A DNA stretch of 34,756 nucleotides from an uncultured SAR86 cluster bacterium (lineage in GTDB: Bacteria; Pseudomonadota; Gammaproteobacteria; Magnimaribacterales; D2472): assembly GCA_902594005.1 (NCBI GenBank), contig CACJKN010000013.1, positions 1 to 34,756 of the forward strand, written 5' to 3'. Position 1 is the stretch's first letter; every line of letters starts with the position of its first letter. The notes beneath the pieces were generated by a model, which was not told where the DNA came from, made no database searches, and was given only the letters and a program-made list of their open reading frames with translations. Shown one piece after another: positions 1 through 7,605 of the stretch. The position numbers and the translations under genes were made by a program.

Positions 1-546
1 TCAGTTGAAAAGAAATTATTAAAAAAAGACATTCAAATAGTTTTTCAAGATCCTTATGGGTCCCTGTCGCCAAGAATGACAGTTGGCGAAATTATAGGAG
101 AAGGCTTGGATATACATTTTGATTTTTCCAATGAAGAGAAGATAGAAAAAATATCAAATGTAATGAAAGATGTTGGATTAGATGATAGCCTCATTTTTAA
201 ATATCCACATGAATTTTCAGGCGGCCAAAGACAAAGAATCGCAATTGCTAGATCGATAATCTTAAACCCGAAATTCATGATCCTTGATGAGCCAACTTCA
301 GCACTTGATAGATCTATTCAGATTCAAGTAATAGATGTTTTAAAAAGATTGCAAGACAAGTATAAATTAACATATTTATTTATTAGCCATGATCTTAAAG
401 TAATAAGATCTATGTGTGATCAGATTTTTGTTATGAGTGAGGGAAAGCTAGTAGAGTTTGGTAAGGCTGATGAGGTTTTTGAAAATCCTCAAAAGGAATA
501 TACTCAAAAACTTTTAAGAGCAGCACTCAAATATTCATCAAATTAA
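1..546 (+). CDS. yejF: ABC transporter ATP-binding protein, C-terminal part (YejF/DppF-like)
   Basis: This is the last 181 residues of an oligopeptide-type ABC ATPase; the reading frame is open to the first base, so the start and the Walker A half lie outside the window. Visible in order are the Q-loop ([10 protein letters not shown], about residues 17-26 of the visible part), the ABC signature SGGQRQ, Walker B with the D-loop ([11 protein letters not shown]) and the H-loop histidine (ISHD). The stretch around [12 protein letters not shown] and [10 protein letters not shown] resembles YejF, the double-ATPase subunit of the microcin C/peptide importer, more than single-domain DppF or OppF. I cannot tell whether a first ATPase domain precedes it. 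It would energise uptake of short peptides at the inner membrane. ilvD begins one base after its stop, so the two are probably cotranscribed. Confidence 0.85.
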   Translation, partial: SVEKKLLKKDIQIVFQDPYGSLSPRMTVGEIIGEGLDIHFDFSNEEKIEKISNVMKDVGLDDSLIFKYPHEFSGGQRQRIAIARSIILNPKFMILDEPTSALDRSIQIQVIDVLKRLQDKYKLTYLFISHDLKVIRSMCDQIFVMSEGKLVEFGKADEVFENPQKEYTQKLLRAALKYSSN

Positions 547-547
547 G

Positions 548-2209
548 ATGACAAATAGGAAGTATTCAAAAATATTGCATGATGGCCCTCAGCAGGCAGC
601 ATCAAGATCAATGTTGCGTGGCGCAGGATTCAAAGATGAGGATTTTGAAAAATCTATTGTTGGAATTGCTTCACTTGGGGCAAGTGTAACTCCATGTAAT
701 ATGCACCTAAACTCCCTTGCAGAAATTGTTGAAGAGTCAGTCAATAATTCAGGATGTAAGGCTGTAACATTTAACACAATTACTGTCTCTGATGGAATTT
801 CTATGGGTACGGAGGGCATGAAATATTCCCTCGTTTCAAGAGAAGTCATAGCTGACTCTATAGAAACTGTTGTAGGTTGTTTGGGCTATGATGGAGTAGT
901 AGGTATTGGGGGCTGCGATAAAAATATGCCAGGTGTAATTATTGGTTTGGCCAGACTTAATAGACCATCTTTATTTATTTATGGCGGCTCTATTAGACCA
1001 AGTGAGCAGAATACTGATTATGTGACAGTTTGTGAAAAAACTGGAGAGTTCTCAAAAGGCTCAATCTCTGAAGAGGAATTAATCTCTGTTGAAAAGGTTT
1101 CAGTTGTGGGGCCTGGGTCATGCGGAGGTATGTATACGGCCAATACGATGGCTTCTGCAATTGAGGCTCTTGGAATGTCTCTTCCTGGAAGCAGCAGTCA
1201 GGATGCAGTTTCTGATGATAAAAAGAATGATTGTATAAATACAGGGAGCGCAATTGAGAATCTTCTTGAAAAAGATATTAAACCCTCTGACATTATGACT
1301 AAGGAGGCATTCGAAAATGCAATCACGGTAGTTATTGCACTTGGAGGATCAACGAATGCAGTACTTCATCTTATTGCGATGGCGCATGCTATAAATATTG
1401 ATTTAGATTTAGATGACTTTACAAGAATAGGTAAAAGAGTTCCTGTTGTAGCTGATATAAAACCATTTGGTGAAAATTATATGTCCTCACTAAATGAAGT
1501 TGGTGGCATTCAGCCACTAATGAAAATGTTACTTGATGCAGACTTACTTCATGGCGACTGCTTAACTGTTTCAGGAAAAACTATTTCAGAAAATCTTTCA
1601 GAAGTTGATCCATATCCGGATAATCAGACAATTATTAGAGAAATATCTAATCCTATTAAAAGTAGTAGTCATTTGCGTATTCTTTATGGCAATTTGGCTC
1701 CTGAAGGAGCAGTAGCTAAGATTACAGGAAATGAAGGGCTAAAATTCACTGGCACGGCTAAAGTATTTGACTCTGAAGAAGACGGAAATGAGGCAATTCA
1801 AAATAACCTAATTAATGAAGGAGATGTGGTTGTTATAAGATATGAGGGACCAAAAGGAGGCCCTGGCATGAGAGAAATGCTAAAACCTACCTCTGCAATA
1901 ATGGGACAGGGCTTAGGCGATAAGGTCGCATTTATTACTGATGGAAGATTTTCTGGTGGAACTCATGGCTTTGTTGTTGGACATATTTCTCCAGAAGCAT
2001 ATGTTGGCGGACCCATCGGAGTTATTGAAAATGGAGACAAAATAACAATTGATGCTGAGACAAACTCAATTTCTATCGATATATCTGATGAGGAACTCCA
2101 AAAAAGATTAGATAACTTTAAACCAAATAAAGAGCTTCCTAAAAAAGGCGTCTTATCAAAATACTCAAAAAGTGTACAATCTGCATCCCTAGGAGCTATT
2201 ACTGATTAA
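548..2209 (+). CDS. ilvD: Dihydroxy-acid dehydratase
   Basis: IlvD converts 2,3-dihydroxy-isovalerate and 2,3-dihydroxy-3-methylvalerate into the 2-keto acid precursors of valine and isoleucine in the cytoplasm. At 553 residues it belongs to the shorter branch (about 550-560) rather than the 616-residue E. coli type. Three conserved cysteines are visible: C50 in PCNMH, C123 in GGCDKNMPG and about C192 in [10 protein letters not shown]. This three-Cys set is what [2Fe-2S] dehydratases carry, so an oxygen-tolerant cluster is inferred. K125 is the position of the carbamylated, Mg-binding lysine in the family. [10 protein letters not shown] and [15 protein letters not shown] near the C terminus are also typical. 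The ATG is one base after the preceding stop, and hemB starts three bases after its own stop. The partner enzymes ilvBHC lie at 13753-16842. Confidence 0.97.
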   Translation: MTNRKYSKILHDGPQQAASRSMLRGAGFKDEDFEKSIVGIASLGASVTPCNMHLNSLAEIVEESVNNSGCKAVTFNTITVSDGISMGTEGMKYSLVSREVIADSIETVVGCLGYDGVVGIGGCDKNMPGVIIGLARLNRPSLFIYGGSIRPSEQNTDYVTVCEKTGEFSKGSISEEELISVEKVSVVGPGSCGGMYTANTMASAIEALGMSLPGSSSQDAVSDDKKNDCINTGSAIENLLEKDIKPSDIMTKEAFENAITVVIALGGSTNAVLHLIAMAHAINIDLDLDDFTRIGKRVPVVADIKPFGENYMSSLNEVGGIQPLMKMLLDADLLHGDCLTVSGKTISENLSEVDPYPDNQTIIREISNPIKSSSHLRILYGNLAPEGAVAKITGNEGLKFTGTAKVFDSEEDGNEAIQNNLINEGDVVVIRYEGPKGGPGMREMLKPTSAIMGQGLGDKVAFITDGRFSGGTHGFVVGHISPEAYVGGPIGVIENGDKITIDAETNSISIDISDEELQKRLDNFKPNKELPKKGVLSKYSKSVQSASLGAITD

Positions 2210-2212
2210 TTT

Positions 2213-3205
2213 ATGATTTCAAGGAAATATCCATCAACTAGATTGCGAAGATTAAGGCAGTCAGAATCCATAATTGATTTGACCAGCGAATGCGCGGTGA
2301 CTAAAAATGATCTGATCCAACCTGTATTTGTAAAAGAAGGTTTAAGTGATAAAGAGCCTATAGAATCAATGCCTGGTATCTTTAGATTTGGCGAAGACTC
2401 TGTTTTAAAAGAGATTGAAGAAATTAACCAACTAGGAATAAAAGCAATAGCTATATTTCCTGTTATAGATCCTTCAAAAAAAGACTCTAAAGGTACTGAA
2501 GCTACAAAAAGAGATAATTTTATTTCAAGAGTATTAGGTTCTATAAAATCTAAATTTCCTGAGATGTTAGTCATTGCTGATGTTGCCTTAGATCCTTACA
2601 CAGATCACGGTCATGATGGGATTTTGGAGAATGATGAGATCTTAAATGATCAAACACTAGAGGTTCTCGCAGAGCAATCTCTTGTTCTAGCAGAAGCTGG
2701 TGCAGATATTATTGCTCCTTCAGACATGATGGATGGTCGCATCGGAGTTATTAGAAAAAAATTAGATGAAAATAACTTTGAAGAAAAAATAATTTTGTCA
2801 TATGCAGCAAAATATAATTCAAAATTCTATGGGCCCTTCAGAGATGCTGTTAATTCTAAAAATAATCTAGGTACTTCTGATAAATCTTCTTATCAGATGA
2901 ATCCTGCCAATTCACTTGAAGCCCTTAACGAGGTTGCTATGGATATTGAAGAGGGCGCTGATATCGTAATGGTAAAACCAGGCATGCCTTATTTAGATAT
3001 TATTTCTAAGATTAAAGAAGAATTTAAGGTTCCAACTTTTGCATACCAAGTTAGCGGAGAGTATGCAATGATAATGGAATCAGTTAATAAAGGATGGCTT
3101 GATAAAGGTGCTATAATAGAATCTTTAACAAGCTTCAAAAGAGCTGGTGCAGATGCAGTTCTTACATATTTCGCTAAAGATTTAATAAAGGAATTTAATT
3201 TATGA
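2213..3205 (+). CDS. hemB: Delta-aminolevulinic acid dehydratase (porphobilinogen synthase)
   Basis: HemB condenses two 5-aminolevulinate molecules into porphobilinogen, the second step of tetrapyrrole synthesis here. The 330-residue length is usual. The two Schiff-base lysines are K200 (SYAAKYNS) and K255 (VMVKPGMPY). The metal-site stretch at about 123-136 reads DVALDPYTDHGHDG: the cysteines that bind zinc in E. coli HemB are replaced by Ala and Asp, as in the Mg-dependent Pseudomonas-type enzymes. A Mg or K/Mg-dependent, zinc-independent enzyme is therefore inferred. It ends in an ATGA overlap with trxA and starts three bases after ilvD, so it sits inside a four-gene operon. hemC and hemD lie 2.3 kb further on, on the other strand. 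Confidence 0.96.
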   Translation: MISRKYPSTRLRRLRQSESIIDLTSECAVTKNDLIQPVFVKEGLSDKEPIESMPGIFRFGEDSVLKEIEEINQLGIKAIAIFPVIDPSKKDSKGTEATKRDNFISRVLGSIKSKFPEMLVIADVALDPYTDHGHDGILENDEILNDQTLEVLAEQSLVLAEAGADIIAPSDMMDGRIGVIRKKLDENNFEEKIILSYAAKYNSKFYGPFRDAVNSKNNLGTSDKSSYQMNPANSLEALNEVAMDIEEGADIVMVKPGMPYLDIISKIKEEFKVPTFAYQVSGEYAMIMESVNKGWLDKGAIIESLTSFKRAGADAVLTYFAKDLIKEFNL

Positions 3206-3525
3206 GTAATGTAAAAGAAGTAACAACAGAAACATTTGAAAAAGAAGTTTTAAGTTCAGATGTTCCAGTATTAGTAGATTTTTGGGCTGAATGGTGTGGT
3301 CCATGCAAGCAACTGGCTCCAAGAGTAGAAGAGGCAGCGCAACAATATAGCGAGCAAATAAAGGTTTGCAAAGTTGATATTGAAGAGCATAGAGATCTTG
3401 CTGTTCAATATGGCATTAGATCTATTCCTTCCTTAATAATTTTTAAATCAGGTGAAGTTTCTGGAGTCCAAGTAGGAGCTCTAACACAAGAACAATTAGG
3501 AGAATTTATAGATACAGAAATATAG
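3202..3525 (+). CDS. trxA: Thioredoxin
   Basis: A 107-residue thioredoxin of normal length, the cytoplasmic dithiol reductant for ribonucleotide reductase, methionine sulfoxide reductase and others. The active site WCGPC is at residues 31-35 within DFWAEWCGPCKQ. The buried aspartate (VDFW) and the cis-proline loop (SIPSL) are also present. Its ATG overlaps the hemB stop (ATGA), which suggests translational coupling. The trxA-rho order is conserved in E. coli and Pseudomonas, and here rho follows after a 99-base leader. Confidence 0.97.
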   Translation: MSNVKEVTTETFEKEVLSSDVPVLVDFWAEWCGPCKQLAPRVEEAAQQYSEQIKVCKVDIEEHRDLAVQYGIRSIPSLIIFKSGEVSGVQVGALTQEQLGEFIDTEI

Positions 3526-3531
3526 GTTTTT

Positions 3532-3589
3532 TTGCAAAATACTAAAAAAACTTATATTATCAACCCTTCTTAGATATCTTTTTGATATC
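3532..3589 (+). promoter_or_regulatory. Candidate rho promoter and leader hairpin
   Basis: In the 99-base gap between trxA and rho, TTGCAA (3532-3537) and TATTAT (3555-3560) are separated by 17 bases, a plausible sigma70 promoter. Downstream, GATATC (3573-3578), TTTTT and GATATC (3584-3589) can form a weak six-pair hairpin. rho is autoregulated through its leader in E. coli, so this leader may do the same here, but the sequence is AT-rich and matches by chance are easy. Confidence 0.4.
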
Positions 3590-3624
3590 AATTCAAATTT
3601 TCAGAGGAATTTTCGATACAACTA

Positions 3625-4905
3625 ATGAACTTAAGTGAAGTAAAAACTAAAACGATTACCGAGCTTGTTGAGATAGCTGAAAAGCTAGGCTTAGAAGATG
3701 TAGGCAGACTCAAAAAGCAAGATATCATTTTTCAAATTTTAAAAAAGCAAGCAGATGATGGCATTGATATATTTGGTGGCGGGGTCCTAGAAATCTTAAA
3801 CGATGGTTTTGGCTTTTTAAGGTCAGCAGAAGGCTCATATTGTGCTGGACCTGATGATATTTACATCTCACCTAGTCAAATAAGAAAGTTCAGTCTTCGA
3901 AAGGGAGATGAGATTCAGGGGAAAATAAGACCTCCTAAGGATAAAGAAAAATATACTGCTCTCGTTCAGGTTGAAACAATTAATGGCGAGACTCCTGAAA
4001 ACGCCAAAAAGAAAATACTATTTGAAAATCTAACTCCATTATTTCCTAATGAAAGATTAGTTCTTGAGCAAGGTAGTGGTTCTAATGAAGATTTATCTGC
4101 AAGAATAATAGATTTAATAGCTCCTGTTGGTAAAGGACAGAGAGGTTTAATAGTTTCACCTCCAAAAGCTGGTAAGACACTGATGCTGCAAAGCATTGCG
4201 CATTCAATTACTAGCAACAATCCTGAAACCAAGCTGATAGTGCTTTTAATAGATGAAAGACCTGAAGAAGTTACTGAGATGACAAGAACTGTAAGGGGTC
4301 AAGTAATTGCAAGTACTTTTGATGAGCCGCCTTCAAGACATGTGCAAGTGGCTGATATGGTTATTGAAAAAGCAAAAAGATTAGTTGAGCATAAGCAGGA
4401 TGTTGTAATTCTTCTTGATTCTATTACTCGACTTGGAAGAGCTTATAATTCTGTCCAGCCTGCCTCAGGAAAAATTTTGAGTGGTGGTGTTGATTCAAAT
4501 GCTCTTGAAAGACCAAAAAGATTCTTTGGTGCTGCAAGAAATTTAGAAGAAGGCGGAAGTTTAACAATTTTAGCTACAGCCTTGGTAGATACAGGTTCTA
4601 AAATGGATGAAGTTATCTATGAGGAATTTAAAGGCACGGGAAATATGGAAATCCATCTTGAAAGAAAGATTGCTGAAAAGAGGATTTATCCTGCTATCAA
4701 TGTAAGAAGATCTGGAACAAGAAGAGAAGATCTCCTAACTTCTGAAGAAGAGTTAAGACTCATGTGGGCTGTTAGAAAAGTAACAGATCCTATGGAAGAC
4801 TCTCAAGGAATAGAATTTTTAATTGATAGACTAAAATCATTTAAAACCAACTCTGAGTTCTTTGATTCTATGAAAAATGGAAATGGAAAAAAGAAATCTA
4901 AATAA
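3625..4905 (+). CDS. rho: Transcription termination factor Rho
   Basis: Rho is the hexameric RNA-dependent ATPase that ends transcription at Rho-dependent sites. At 426 residues it matches the E. coli protein (419) closely. The N-terminal Rho domain (MNLSEVK, then [18 protein letters not shown]) is followed by the cold-shock-like primary RNA site ([25 protein letters not shown]). The ATPase core has a P-loop in SPPKAGKT, Walker B in [16 protein letters not shown] and the R-loop region around [22 protein letters not shown]. The start was chosen because it reproduces the family N terminus; no Shine-Dalgarno sequence sits at the usual distance. Its last eight bases overlap the convergent hemD stop. 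Confidence 0.98.
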   Translation: MNLSEVKTKTITELVEIAEKLGLEDVGRLKKQDIIFQILKKQADDGIDIFGGGVLEILNDGFGFLRSAEGSYCAGPDDIYISPSQIRKFSLRKGDEIQGKIRPPKDKEKYTALVQVETINGETPENAKKKILFENLTPLFPNERLVLEQGSGSNEDLSARIIDLIAPVGKGQRGLIVSPPKAGKTLMLQSIAHSITSNNPETKLIVLLIDERPEEVTEMTRTVRGQVIASTFDEPPSRHVQVADMVIEKAKRLVEHKQDVVILLDSITRLGRAYNSVQPASGKILSGGVDSNALERPKRFFGAARNLEEGGSLTILATALVDTGSKMDEVIYEEFKGTGNMEIHLERKIAEKRIYPAINVRRSGTRREDLLTSEEELRLMWAVRKVTDPMEDSQGIEFLIDRLKSFKTNSEFFDSMKNGNGKKKSK

Positions 4906-5551
4906 GATTTAATATTTCAGACTCAAAGTTATCAGCAAAATAATCCAGCTGGCAGTTCTCAAAGCCCAGAGAGTCGACATAATCCTTAATCCTTGATGAG
5001 ATAGTTACAAATTTACTATTTATATCTGGATTGTAGATTTCTTGGAAATATATCTCAGCGGCCAGTCTGCTTGGAAAGATTACAAAATCTGCATTATCAA
5101 AGTCTTTACTTAGATCGAAATAAGATGAAAATCTTACTCGTTGATAATTCTGAACAGTGTCAACTTCAGCTCCCTCAGCTTCAAGATAATCAGAAATAAT
5201 ATTTAAGCCGCCTTGACCCTTAACAATTAAGAACTTCCCGGAACCAATACTACTCTTAATTAGTTTTTTTAGACCCTCAGATCCAGGATCTTCAGGTATT
5301 TTTGAAGAAATCCCTTTTGCACCCAAAGAGGATTGTGTTCCTGGCCCCATTGCAAAGACATTTTTATCTATTAAATCCTTGTGATGATTAAAAAACTCAA
5401 CAGAAGGCGTGCTTTGGAATATAACATCGGTATAGCCAGAAATATCTATTGAGTGATCTAAAAAAGAAAGCTCAAAAAGAGGAATATTTTTTATATTCTT
5501 CCTTTTAACAAAATTAAAAGTATTACTTGCTCTTGTATCAACTATGTTCAT
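4898..5551 (-). CDS. hemD: Uroporphyrinogen-III synthase
   Basis: HemD closes and inverts ring D of hydroxymethylbilane to give uroporphyrinogen III. The family is very divergent, so the call rests partly on context: it follows hemC directly and overlaps it by 14 bases, the usual hemCD arrangement. Sequence support includes the N-terminal [13 protein letters not shown] (the family's TRP-like strand), a central segment [11 protein letters not shown] that matches the VGpgTAxaL element, and [17 protein letters not shown], matching the region before the second half-domain. The length of 217 is a little under the usual 240-260. It converges on rho with an eight-base overlap, so there is no spacer in which to place a terminator. 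Confidence 0.85.
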   Translation of the reverse strand: MNIVDTRASNTFNFVKRKNIKNIPLFELSFLDHSIDISGYTDVIFQSTPSVEFFNHHKDLIDKNVFAMGPGTQSSLGAKGISSKIPEDPGSEGLKKLIKSSIGSGKFLIVKGQGGLNIISDYLEAEGAEVDTVQNYQRVRFSSYFDLSKDFDNADFVIFPSRLAAEIYFQEIYNPDINSKFVTISSRIKDYVDSLGFENCQLDYFADNFESEILNLI

Positions 5552-6407
5552 TCAGCAACCTTAAACCATCTAACTCCTTAAAGCGTATAAAGGCCTCCTC
5601 TGCATTAAGTGCAGAGAACTTAATATATTCATTCTTACCATACACCTCTGCTTGCAAAACTTCATCCTTATAATCTACTGCAACTGCTGAATTGCAGTCT
5701 GCATTAACAAGATTAAGAAAATTATTACACTCATCAATTTTTCTTTTCATTTCATCATCACTGAAGGGTTCTAATAGGTTAAGGATTTCCTCCCTTTTCT
5801 TATTAAAGCGTAAACAGATTGATCCTTGAGAAATATTTGTAAGGTGATCAAGCTCTGAATAATTTAGATCAAGCTCAAGCCTCTCACATCCAGCCTTTGC
5901 AAGAATAATGCAATCATATTCACCATCATTTAATTTTTTTACTCGAGTATCAACATTCCCATTAAGATTAACTATTTCTGTAGCTTCTAAGAAGAATTTA
6001 GATTGCAACTTACGCCTTAAGCTTGAAGTGCCTATTTTCATATTTTTTTCAAATACTGGGTCTTCATTATTTCTGAATATGAGGATGTCATTTCGGGAAT
6101 TATATTTTTTATCTCCTTGGGCTAAGTCATTAGATATATATATTTCATCAAGATCCGAAAGATTTGAGACAGCTGGCATATCTTTAGCAGAATGAATCGC
6201 GATATCTATTTTTCTGTCCACGAGCAGATCATCTATATCCTCAACAAAGTTTTTTTTATCAAACTGAACCTTATTTTCTCTACTTCTCCTATCTCCAGCA
6301 GTATCTACACCTACAATTTCAAAACTAGGTACTCCGATTCTATTCATGGCTATTTCTACCTGTTTTAAAGCAAGCTTTGAAGTTCTTGATCCAATTTTGA
6401 TTGTCAT
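5538..6407 (-). CDS. hemC: Porphobilinogen deaminase (hydroxymethylbilane synthase)
   Basis: HemC joins four porphobilinogens head to tail into hydroxymethylbilane, using a covalently bound dipyrromethane cofactor. Motifs: KIGSRTSKLAL at the N terminus, HSAKDMP (about 72-78, including the catalytic aspartate D76), GTSSLRR (126-132), LNGNVDTR and the cofactor cysteine C238 in NADCNSAVAV. The protein is 289 residues, somewhat shorter than the E. coli enzyme (313), mainly at the C terminus. The start overlaps the rsmD stop as ATGA and its end overlaps hemD, so it belongs to a tetR-rsmD-hemC-hemD operon. That placement could put a heme gene under control of the efflux regulator; see the findings. 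Confidence 0.95.
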   Translation of the reverse strand: MTIKIGSRTSKLALKQVEIAMNRIGVPSFEIVGVDTAGDRRSRENKVQFDKKNFVEDIDDLLVDRKIDIAIHSAKDMPAVSNLSDLDEIYISNDLAQGDKKYNSRNDILIFRNNEDPVFEKNMKIGTSSLRRKLQSKFFLEATEIVNLNGNVDTRVKKLNDGEYDCIILAKAGCERLELDLNYSELDHLTNISQGSICLRFNKKREEILNLLEPFSDDEMKRKIDECNNFLNLVNADCNSAVAVDYKDEVLQAEVYGKNEYIKFSALNAEEAFIRFKELDGLRLLNEHS

Positions 6408-6955
6408 TTTTCTAATAAAAGTCCCTCAGCATCTCCAACGCTTTTCGATTTAAGTAACTTCAATGAATCGGGAATATCTATTTTATCAAAAGTACTTTTT
6501 TCAAAATATATTAATGTACCTTTTTTTATTTTTAGAGATTCTAGAGAAGCAAGAAGACCTTGAATTCTTTCATCAAAAAATGGTGGATCAAAGAATATTA
6601 AATCTAATTCCTCCAGACTTGCACTCTTTAACCACTCAAAAGCATTTTTGATTTCTATTTTGCATCTTTCAGAAATATTCAGCCTTCCAAGATTGGCCTC
6701 GATACTTGCAGCAAACTTTGGTGTTTTTTCAATGAATGTAACTGATTTAGCTCCTCTTGAGATTGCCTCTATGCCAAGCGCTCCAGATCCAGAAAAACAG
6801 TCTGCACATTTAAGACCAGCTATTTCAAAACTCAACCAATTAAAAAGGATTTCTCTTAACTTGTTTGATGTAGGTCTGAGTTTGGAGGAGGAGGGGAAAG
6901 AAATATGATTTCCTTTTAAAGAGCCACCAATTATTCTTATCTTAGAAGTCTTCAA
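6404..6955 (-). CDS. rsmD: 16S rRNA (guanine-966-N2) methyltransferase RsmD
   Basis: RsmD uses S-adenosylmethionine to methylate G966 of 16S rRNA in the 30S subunit. The N terminus IRIIGGSLKGN is the family hallmark, followed by LRPTSNKLREILFNWL. The SAM-binding motif is DCFSGSGALGIEA (about 52-64), the acidic motif is TFIEK, and the catalytic DPPF is at 123-126. The length of 183 is standard. The start codon is TTG, placed in a TTGA overlap with the tetR stop; the IIGG motif six residues in makes this start convincing, and it implies coupling to tetR translation. Confidence 0.93.
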   Translation of the reverse strand: MKTSKIRIIGGSLKGNHISFPSSSKLRPTSNKLREILFNWLSFEIAGLKCADCFSGSGALGIEAISRGAKSVTFIEKTPKFAASIEANLGRLNISERCKIEIKNAFEWLKSASLEELDLIFFDPPFFDERIQGLLASLESLKIKKGTLIYFEKSTFDKIDIPDSLKLLKSKSVGDAEGLLLEK

Positions 6956-7551
6956 AATAAGTCTTCAATAAACTGTTTTAAATTTTCTCTTGCTCTTTTA
7001 ACAGATCTTACTGGAATTGGCATTTCACTGTCAGGTAAGTTAAAAGCAACATCCATTTTTTTTGAAATGCTACTCATACCATGTAAAAAAGACCATATAT
7101 GAATAGCTTTATTTGAGGCGCTAAGATCATTTAGACTTTTATCATGTTCCTTAACAGACTCTAATAATGATTCAAAAGCTTTGTCTGCAACCTCCAAAAT
7201 TTGAGGGAATTTAAGAAACTCAACAACAGATTGACTAAAAAGCAGGTCATAAATATTGTAATTATCAAAAGCAAAGGCAAGGTAGTTTTCACTGCGCTGG
7301 AAGATATCATCCTCCTCCTCACCTTCAACAGACATATTAAATTCAACGAATCCTTTAACCACAACATCTGCCAACAGATGTTCTTTGGTTTCATAATGTC
7401 TATAGATAGCTGTAGCAGACACATCACATTGGTCAGCTATTCCTCTTAGGCTCATTGCAGCATACCCATTTTCTTTAACAAAACTGTATGCAGCTTTGAG
7501 GATATCATCTCTTAAATTGCCATGATGGTACTTCTGAAATGGAATATTCAT
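6952..7551 (-). CDS. TetR/AcrR-family transcriptional regulator
   Basis: A 199-residue TetR-family repressor. The N-terminal helix-turn-helix is clear: YHHGNLRDDILKAAYSFV, then AMSLRGIADQCDVSATAIYRHYETKEHLL at about 34-62. The C-terminal ligand domain is diverged, as usual, and the ligand cannot be read from sequence. It is divergent from an RND adaptor-permease pair, the classic AcrR/MexR-type arrangement. Two palindromes lie in the 54 bases between the starts. The stop overlaps rsmD, so the regulator leads an operon that also carries hemC and hemD. Autorepression is inferred from the position of the palindromes. Confidence 0.93.
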   Translation of the reverse strand: MNIPFQKYHHGNLRDDILKAAYSFVKENGYAAMSLRGIADQCDVSATAIYRHYETKEHLLADVVVKGFVEFNMSVEGEEEDDIFQRSENYLAFAFDNYNIYDLLFSQSVVEFLKFPQILEVADKAFESLLESVKEHDKSLNDLSASNKAIHIWSFLHGMSSISKKMDVAFNLPDSEMPIPVRSVKRARENLKQFIEDLF

Positions 7552-7553
7552 TA

Positions 7554-7570
7554 TGTTGACAGTGTTAACT
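7554..7570. promoter_or_regulatory. Putative TetR operator, site 1 (imperfect palindrome)
   Basis: TGTTGAC-AGT-GTTAACT has the same 7-3-7 architecture as site 2, with five of seven arm positions paired. It covers the -35 of the efflux promoter and the expected start point of the tetR promoter. Its centre is 33 bp from that of site 2, about three helical turns, so two repressor dimers could bind the same DNA face. Confidence 0.7.
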
Positions 7571-7583
7571 TATGTTATATAAT
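7556..7583 (+). promoter_or_regulatory. Sigma70 promoter of the RND efflux operon
   Basis: TTGACA (7556-7561) and TATAAT (7578-7583) are both perfect consensus hexamers with a 16-base spacer. The expected start point is near 7590, only about 16 bases before the adaptor ATG, inside operator site 2. It is the strongest promoter match in the window and would need a repressor to hold it off. Confidence 0.82.
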
Positions 7584-7601
7584 TCATGTTTACAGCGTAA
7601 A
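7574..7601 (-). promoter_or_regulatory. Candidate promoter of the tetR-rsmD-hemCD operon
   Basis: On the minus strand, TTTACG (7601-7596) and TATAAC (7579-7574) are separated by 16 bases. The -10 shares bases with the efflux -10 on the other strand, and the -35 lies within operator site 2. The expected start point falls in operator site 1. It is weaker than the facing promoter. Confidence 0.5.
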
Positions 7602-7603
7602 CA
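7587..7603. promoter_or_regulatory. Putative TetR operator, site 2 (perfect palindrome)
   Basis: TGTTTAC-AGC-GTAAACA is a perfect inverted repeat with seven-base arms and a three-base centre. It covers the efflux transcription start region and the -35 of the reverse promoter. The shared pattern of both sites is TGTTKACAGYGTWAACW. Size and position fit a TetR-family dimer site. Confidence 0.78.
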
Positions 7604-7605
7604 TT

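Noticed and set aside
7522-7605. N-terminal extension of the RND adaptor from an upstream in-frame ATG
   Set aside because: It would overlap tetR, contain both operators and the promoter, and place 28 residues before a good signal peptide. The ATG at 7606 is preferred.
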